Of a stretch of 8,344 nt of DNA, positions 6,321 to 8,344 are shown piece after piece. The notes under the pieces are model-generated. The model saw only the letters and a program-made list of their open reading frames with translations. It had not been told where the DNA came from and made no database searches. A program made the translations under genes and the position numbers. Source of the DNA: Gemmataceae bacterium (GTDB taxonomy: Bacteria > Planctomycetota > Planctomycetia > Gemmatales > Gemmataceae). The stretch spans positions 1-8,344 of the forward strand of contig SIAL01000140.1 in the NCBI GenBank assembly GCA_009691815.1, in the 5' to 3' direction. Each line of letters starts with the position of its first letter. Positions within the stretch are counted from its first letter, which is position 1.

Positions 6321-7874
6321 TTATTTTTTCACCAGCTTGGGGTCGATTCTGGTGGCGCGGCGATAATCCTCTTCGGCGTTTACTTCATTGCCTTTAACAC
6401 GATATTCTTCGGCTCTGCGCAACAGCGGGTAAGGGTCTTTCGGTGCCAAACGGGCGGCTTGACTGAGGAAGTGAATCGCTTCATCGTGCTTGCCCAAATC
6501 TCCCCACAGAATGCCAAGCACACAAAGGATGTCCGGGTTATCGGGGTCCATCCGAACGGCCTTGTTAATGTCGGTTAAGGCCTTATCTCGATCGCCCGTT
6601 TCCCAAAAACCAATGCCTCGGATAGCGTAATGTTCGGGGATGCGGGGGGTCTTGATGATCAAACGGGAGCAAAGTTTAAGGGTCCGCCTTAGGTCGCCTT
6701 TTTCGATCCTTTCCAATCCTTTGAAGGGAAAGGCTCGGATCATTTTTTCGTCGAGTTTCACCGCTTTGGCATAGTCCACAAGGGCTTTTTCCGGCTCATC
6801 CATGTCTAGCAAAACAAGACCTCTATTGTAATGGTAGCCCGGGTTGGCCGGTTCCAAACGAATCGCTTCGGTAAAGGAGGCGATCGAGCTTTTACGATCA
6901 TTCTTTTCCATGCAGGCGATACCACGGATGTGATACGCCATCGCATTGCGGGGGTTTTGCCGGATCATTTCGTTGCATTCGATGATGGCGACATCGTAGG
7001 CGCCCTTTTCAAAACGGGCCGCTTCCAGATGGTGGAAGGCGCGGGGATGCTTTGGATCGAGGCGAAGGACCGAGCTGAAATCGGTCGCCGCCCGATCGAA
7101 TTCCCCCCGTTCCAAATAGGCCACACCCCGGGTAAAATGGTTTTCGGCGTTGGTAGCTTCGTGGGTAATCGCCTCGGTGTAATCCGTAATGGCAATGTCG
7201 TGGTGACCCTTCGCGCGAAAGGCGTTTCCTCGGGCGGTGAGGGCGTGTACGAATTGGGGCCTAAGCCTAAGCGCCTCGGTGAAGTCGGCAATGGCATCAT
7301 CGGTTTTGGCAAGGGCGGATTGGGCGCTACCCCGAACATAGAGCGCGTCCGGGTTTTCTGGAACGATTCGAAGCGATTGGGTGCAATCGTCCATGGCGTT
7401 TTGAAAGGCGCCTTTTTCCAAACGGACCATGCCCCTCGAGGTCCAAGATTCCGCAAGGGCCGGTTTCAGCCGAATTGCTTCGGAATAGTCGGCAATGGCG
7501 CCGTCAAGGTCTCGCACCTTGTATCGGACATTACCCCGAATGTGCCACGCCTTGGATTCTTCGCGGGCAAGGGCGACTGCTTCGGTGGCCATGCGCAAGG
7601 CCAAGGCGATTTCCACTTCATTGGTGGCGTTTTGCAACTGTTCCTGAGCCTGTTCCCAAGGTTTGATGACAGACGTTTGCGAAACCTTGGCCACCTTGGA
7701 TTCGACACTGGCCGGTTTGATTTTGGTTAACTTGTTGGGCGAGGCATTGGTGAATTTGGCAACGGGTTGTGCTTTGGAGGCGGGTTTGGATTCTTTCGCC
7801 GGCTTTACCTCAACCGCTTGAGAGCACCCCGCAAGGGCTAGGATGGCGGTTTGCCATATTCTTGTTGCATTCAT
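6321..7874 (-). CDS. TPR-repeat lipoprotein (12 tandem 34-residue repeats)
   Basis: The 517-residue protein starts at the ATG at 7872-7874, chosen because AGGA lies 7 nt upstream; a TTG at 7892 would extend it by six residues but puts that site inside the gene. The start choice also places a lipobox correctly: MNATRIWQTAILALAGC, with LAGC at 14-17, so Cys17 should be lipidated and the protein anchored in a membrane facing the periplasm. A Lys/Pro/Ala-rich linker (about 18-75) and a helical partial repeat follow. Residues 107-514 are twelve tetratricopeptide repeats, each exactly 34 residues, for example GNVRYKVRDLDGAIADYSEA in the first, ending in VKK. TPR stacks form a superhelix that binds proteins. 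No enzyme domain is present, so a scaffold or adaptor role is inferred and the partner is unknown. It converges on the DUF1501 gene and is 261 nt from the next gene upstream. Confidence 0.92.
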   Translation of the reverse strand: MNATRIWQTAILALAGCSQAVEVKPAKESKPASKAQPVAKFTNASPNKLTKIKPASVESKVAKVSQTSVIKPWEQAQEQLQNATNEVEIALALRMATEAVALAREESKAWHIRGNVRYKVRDLDGAIADYSEAIRLKPALAESWTSRGMVRLEKGAFQNAMDDCTQSLRIVPENPDALYVRGSAQSALAKTDDAIADFTEALRLRPQFVHALTARGNAFRAKGHHDIAITDYTEAITHEATNAENHFTRGVAYLERGEFDRAATDFSSVLRLDPKHPRAFHHLEAARFEKGAYDVAIIECNEMIRQNPRNAMAYHIRGIACMEKNDRKSSIASFTEAIRLEPANPGYHYNRGLVLLDMDEPEKALVDYAKAVKLDEKMIRAFPFKGLERIEKGDLRRTLKLCSRLIIKTPRIPEHYAIRGIGFWETGDRDKALTDINKAVRMDPDNPDILCVLGILWGDLGKHDEAIHFLSQAARLAPKDPYPLLRRAEEYRVKGNEVNAEEDYRRATRIDPKLVKK

Positions 7875-7881
7875 GATGATG

Positions 7882-7885
7882 TCCT
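7882..7885 (-). promoter_or_regulatory. Ribosome binding site that sets the TPR lipoprotein start
   Basis: On the minus strand AGGA lies 7 nt before the ATG at 7874 and downstream of the alternative TTG at 7892. It favours the ATG and therefore a short, well-formed lipoprotein signal. Confidence 0.6.
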
Positions 7886-7948
7886 GCCGCAATCGCGGGT
7901 CTTGCCTCTCACTTTGGGATCCGGGCGGAAATCCCTCGCCGAAGGCCG

Positions 7949-7971
7949 GGTTGTTAATGAGCGCAACAACC
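7949..7971. repeat. Perfect 7-bp inverted repeat upstream of the TPR gene
   Basis: GGTTGTT (7949-7955) and AACAACC (7965-7971) are exact complements around a 9-nt centre, 75-97 nt before the TPR lipoprotein ATG. It could be an operator for a dimeric regulator or an RNA hairpin in the leader. There is no T run for a terminator. On the minus strand a TTGATT lies just upstream, but no clear -10 follows at the right distance. Confidence 0.45.
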
Positions 7972-7993
7972 GCAAATCAAGGAGGGTGCGGTG

Positions 7994-8090
7994 AATGAAT
8001 TCAAAGCACCGAGGGCCCATCACATGGCCCAGGTAGGTGAGAGTATTCTAACCTTTAAGCCTAAGGAAAGCAACCCAAGACGAATTCATT
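7994..8090. repeat. 9-bp inverted repeat with a hairpin between its arms
   Basis: AATGAATTC (7994-8002) is the exact complement of GAATTCATT (8082-8090), 79 nt apart. Between them GGGCC (8013-8017) pairs with GGCCC (8026-8030), optionally extended by AT/AT with one bulged C. This lies in the gap upstream of the TPR gene. Neither element resembles an insertion-sequence end, and no transposase is present. Confidence 0.35.
7995..8036 (+). other. 13-codon reading frame with near-perfect Shine-Dalgarno
   Basis: AAGGAGGG (7979-7986) is the best Shine-Dalgarno in the window and lies 8 nt before ATG at 7995. That ATG opens MNSKHRGPITWPR, then TAG. No plus-strand gene follows before the window end, so a leader-peptide role is hard to see. 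The peptide has no recognised family. Chance is quite possible. Confidence 0.2.
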
Positions 8091-8105
8091 TGCAGGTTTG
8101 GGAAG

Positions 8106-8123
8106 AATAGGACAAATAGGACA
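8106..8123. repeat. Two tandem copies of a 9-mer
   Basis: AATAGGACA occurs twice head to tail, starting 13 nt beyond the stop of the membrane-protein gene at the window end. Two copies only; a binding site or simple slippage could explain it. Confidence 0.7.
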
Positions 8124-8135
8124 CGACGATTTTCG

Positions 8136-8344
8136 CTAGCCGTTTTTGAAATCCTTCTCCCTGGATGGGATCTCCGGGGGAAACCCGGCAAACCCTAAAC
8201 CCGCCGTGGCCACACATAAGGTAAGGAGGTTGAGGAGAATACTAAAGGCATGAAGTTGGTTGAATTGAGCCCTTTGGAGGCCTGCTTCTTGGATGTGGCT
8301 GGTTTCTTTGGTTTCCAGAGCCCGGTGGAGAGCATCGGTTCGCA
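8136..8344 (-). CDS. C-terminal end of a membrane protein, possibly DUF4149
   Basis: The last 68 residues of a minus-strand gene are visible, ending at TAG (8136-8138); the start lies beyond the window. The frame begins with a charged helix (RTDALHRALETKE), continues LQRAQFNQLHAFS, then a hydrophobic membrane segment (about 34-53, beginning FSILLNLLTLCVATAGL) and a short polar tail, SREKDFKNG. The pattern of a basic helix, a conserved-looking L-H, and a final Leu-rich membrane helix resembles the end of DUF4149/TMEM205-type membrane proteins. That is a resemblance from memory only. The other two minus-strand frames give low-complexity, non-protein-like translations, which supports this one. 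It lies upstream of the TPR gene on the same strand, but the 261-nt spacing argues against tight coupling. Confidence 0.6.
   Translation of the reverse strand, partial: RTDALHRALETKETSHIQEAGLQRAQFNQLHAFSILLNLLTLCVATAGLGFAGFPPEIPSREKDFKNG

Noticed and set aside
6831..7730. A 299-codon open frame on the plus strand
   Set aside because: It is antisense to the TPR array, whose codon pattern keeps the opposite strand open. The translation has no family features, while the minus-strand protein has a lipobox and twelve clear repeats.
7875..7892. TTG start for the TPR lipoprotein adding six residues
   Set aside because: It would put the ribosome binding site inside the gene and lengthen a signal peptide that is well formed from the ATG at 7874.
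1..8344. CRISPR array, tRNA, rRNA, insertion sequence or defence genes
   Set aside because: No regularly spaced repeats, no cloverleaf or rRNA-like stretch in the gaps, and no transposase, integrase or nuclease-like protein among the genes.

Overview
The window looks like chromosomal DNA from a planctomycete (Planctomycetota). The strongest sign is the pair at 2283-6201. It consists of a secreted PSCyt1/DUF1549/DUF1553 cytochrome-like protein followed 16 nt later by a Tat-exported DUF1501 protein, a gene pair greatly expanded in Planctomycetota and some Verrucomicrobiota. MurB ending in a Trp, a planctomycete-style PP-loop ATPase and a moderately high GC content agree with this. Genus cannot be decided from the sequence; Gemmatales is only a guess.

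Layout. (1) 1-224, minus strand: the N-terminal part of a QueC-like PP-loop ATPase, cut by the window edge. (2) 225-374: a divergent intergenic region with one -10-like box for the rightward operon. (3) 375-2130, plus strand: murB overlapping a single-pass membrane protein with a POTRA/FtsQ-like outer part. This looks like a small cell-wall/division operon in which the ddl gene often found between murB and ftsQ is absent. (4) 2131-2282: intergenic, with a -10-like box and a short in-frame reading frame ended by TGA just before the next gene. (5) 2283-6201, plus strand: the PSCyt1/DUF1549/DUF1553 and DUF1501 pair. (6) 6202-6320: a convergent gap. (7) 6321-7874, minus strand: a lipoprotein with twelve gapless 34-residue TPRs. 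(8) 7893-8135: a repeat-bearing intergenic region with no convincing gene. (9) 8136-8344, minus strand: the C-terminal end of a membrane protein, possibly DUF4149.

MurB would make UDP-MurNAc in the cytoplasm, and the FtsQ-like protein may link wall synthesis to division or envelope growth in a phylum reported to lack FtsZ. The cytochrome-like and DUF1501 proteins both carry export signals and probably act together outside the cytoplasmic membrane. The TPR lipoprotein is a likely envelope scaffold.

No clearly new multi-gene system (defence, mobile element, CRISPR) is visible. The points most worth a second look are: MurB positions where residues usually needed for catalysis are replaced; the FtsQ-like partner with a C10 tract in its coding sequence; the atypical second motif of the QueC-like ATPase; and the TGA-interrupted reading frame ahead of the cytochrome gene.
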